Assembly (NCBI RefSeq): GCF_000355905.1
Contig: NZ_APLF01000008.1
Coordinates: forward strand, 62,001-126,000
DNA length: 64,000 bases
Origin: Psychroflexus gondwanensis ACAM 44
GTDB lineage: Bacteria; Bacteroidota; Bacteroidia; Flavobacteriales; Flavobacteriaceae
Direction of reading: 5' to 3'
The notes below the pieces were generated by a model. That model saw nothing but the letters and a program-made list of their open reading frames with translations, made no database searches and was not told where the DNA came from. Shown here in pieces: positions 63,511 through 64,000 of the stretch. Position 1 is the first letter of the stretch. Each line of letters opens with the position of its first letter. Position numbers and translations under genes: made by a program.

Positions 63511-63641
63511 CTAATAGTATTTACAAATATAAGCTCATCCTTTATCAAGTTGGCAAATTGTAAATTAAAATTAGCCCATCCCTTTGCTCCAGTTCCATTA
63601 CACAACCTTCAATACTACTACGAATGTACAACTTCGGTATT

Positions 63642-64000
63642 CTATCTCTCGATTGTTTTTGTTTTTAACCGCAAAGCATTGCCTATCACTGAAACCGAAC
63701 TAAAGCTCATCGCCAGAGCTGCAATCATAGGTGATAGCAGAATCCCAAAAACTGGAAATAAACCCCCTGCGGCAATGGGTATACCTATCGTGTTATAGAT
63801 GAGTGCAAAAAACAGGTTTTGTTTGATGTTTTTCATGACGACGTGACTCAAATTTTTTGCTTTCACAATCCCGTGGAGATCGCCTTTGACTAATGTAATC
63901 ATGGCACTTTCAATAGCCACATCGGTTCCTGTTCCCATCGCAATACCAACATCACTTTTAGCCAATGCTGGAGCATCATTTATACCATCACCTGCCATAG
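63642..64000 (-). CDS. Copper-type P1B-ATPase, C-terminal end (gene continues to the right)
   Basis: About 119 residues in the window. It starts inside the phosphorylation/hinge domain with [20 protein letters not shown] (hinge motif GDGIND), continues [12 protein letters not shown] and two membrane helices ([20 protein letters not shown] and [20 protein letters not shown]) with the [12 protein letters not shown] tail characteristic of CopA-type copper exporters. The 5' part lies outside. It may belong to the accessory cargo or to the flanking chromosome. Confidence 0.9.
   Translation of the reverse strand, partial: MAGDGINDAPALAKSDVGIAMGTGTDVAIESAMITLVKGDLHGIVKAKNLSHVVMKNIKQNLFFALIYNTIGIPIAAGGLFPVFGILLSPMIAALAMSFSSVSVIGNALRLKTKTIER

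Noticed and set aside
63484..63798. 104-codon plus-strand frame at the right edge
   Set aside because: It overlaps the P-type ATPase on the other strand and begins in the group II intron tail; no coding character.

Overview
The window is chromosomal DNA from a member of the Bacteroidota, almost certainly a Flavobacteriaceae. The DNA is AT-rich. It encodes proteins with C-terminal type IX secretion (T9SS) sorting domains, TonB-dependent receptors with carboxypeptidase-regulatory-like N-termini, GLPGLI-family proteins, and promoters of the Bacteroidota type (TAnnTTTG at -7). The genus cannot be fixed from sequence alone.

Left part (1-17.4 kb) is ordinary flavobacterial core: the end of a repeat-rich surface protein, a PhoB/PhoR-like two-component pair, a MurG-like glycosyltransferase, a trmB / LysE-type exporter / alkyltransferase-like run, a very large outer-membrane protein convergent with a LysM lytic transglycosylase, a PaaE-type reductase, a metal module (TonB receptor divergent from a DtxR-type regulator plus ZIP transporter, sharing a palindromic promoter region), and lspA.

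The most distinctive block is 17.4-30.1 kb. A whole cassette is present twice: leader A, then two or three GLPGLI genes, leader B with a tiny secreted Cys-containing peptide gene and terminator, then one more GLPGLI gene and an ~880-residue TonB-receptor-like outer-membrane protein. The peptide gene of the second cassette is frameshifted. The coding parts have diverged strongly while both leaders remain very similar, and two GLPGLI paralogues share an identical 5' end. This looks like an exported multi-protein system built from paralogues; I know of no described function for it.

30.3-35.1 kb carries a lipoprotein, a T9SS metalloprotease and a FAD oxidoreductase. 35.1-43.5 kb is a mosaic of direct duplications: two 2.67-kb repeats each hold a broken T9SS-protein tail, a stray 3' end of groEL, a 31-codon Cys-rich ORF and a DhaK-DhaL fusion kinase gene (intact in copy 1, 3'-truncated in copy 2). 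Between them lie an intact T9SS protein gene, a second copy of the oxidoreductase 3' end and a ~190-bp MITE-like repeat that also occurs near position 1.2 kb.

43.5-58.9 kb holds surface proteins, a VIT1-like metal transporter with an aberrant C-terminus, a decayed group II intron, a membrane TPR protein, a fructosamine-kinase-like protein, an Lrp/TauE divergent pair flanked by a whole and a partial copy of one outer-membrane protein gene, and a large T9SS adhesin-like protein.

From about 59.0 kb to the right edge is an integrated element. It starts at a tRNA-Pro(TGG) 3' half next to a tyrosine recombinase and an excisionase-like HTH gene. It then contains a DUF4236-like membrane protein, a deletion derivative of a group II intron, an attC-like palindrome, a cassette-like methyltransferase gene and a third group II intron tail. 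The last 360 bases are the C-terminal end of a copper-type P-ATPase running out of the window.
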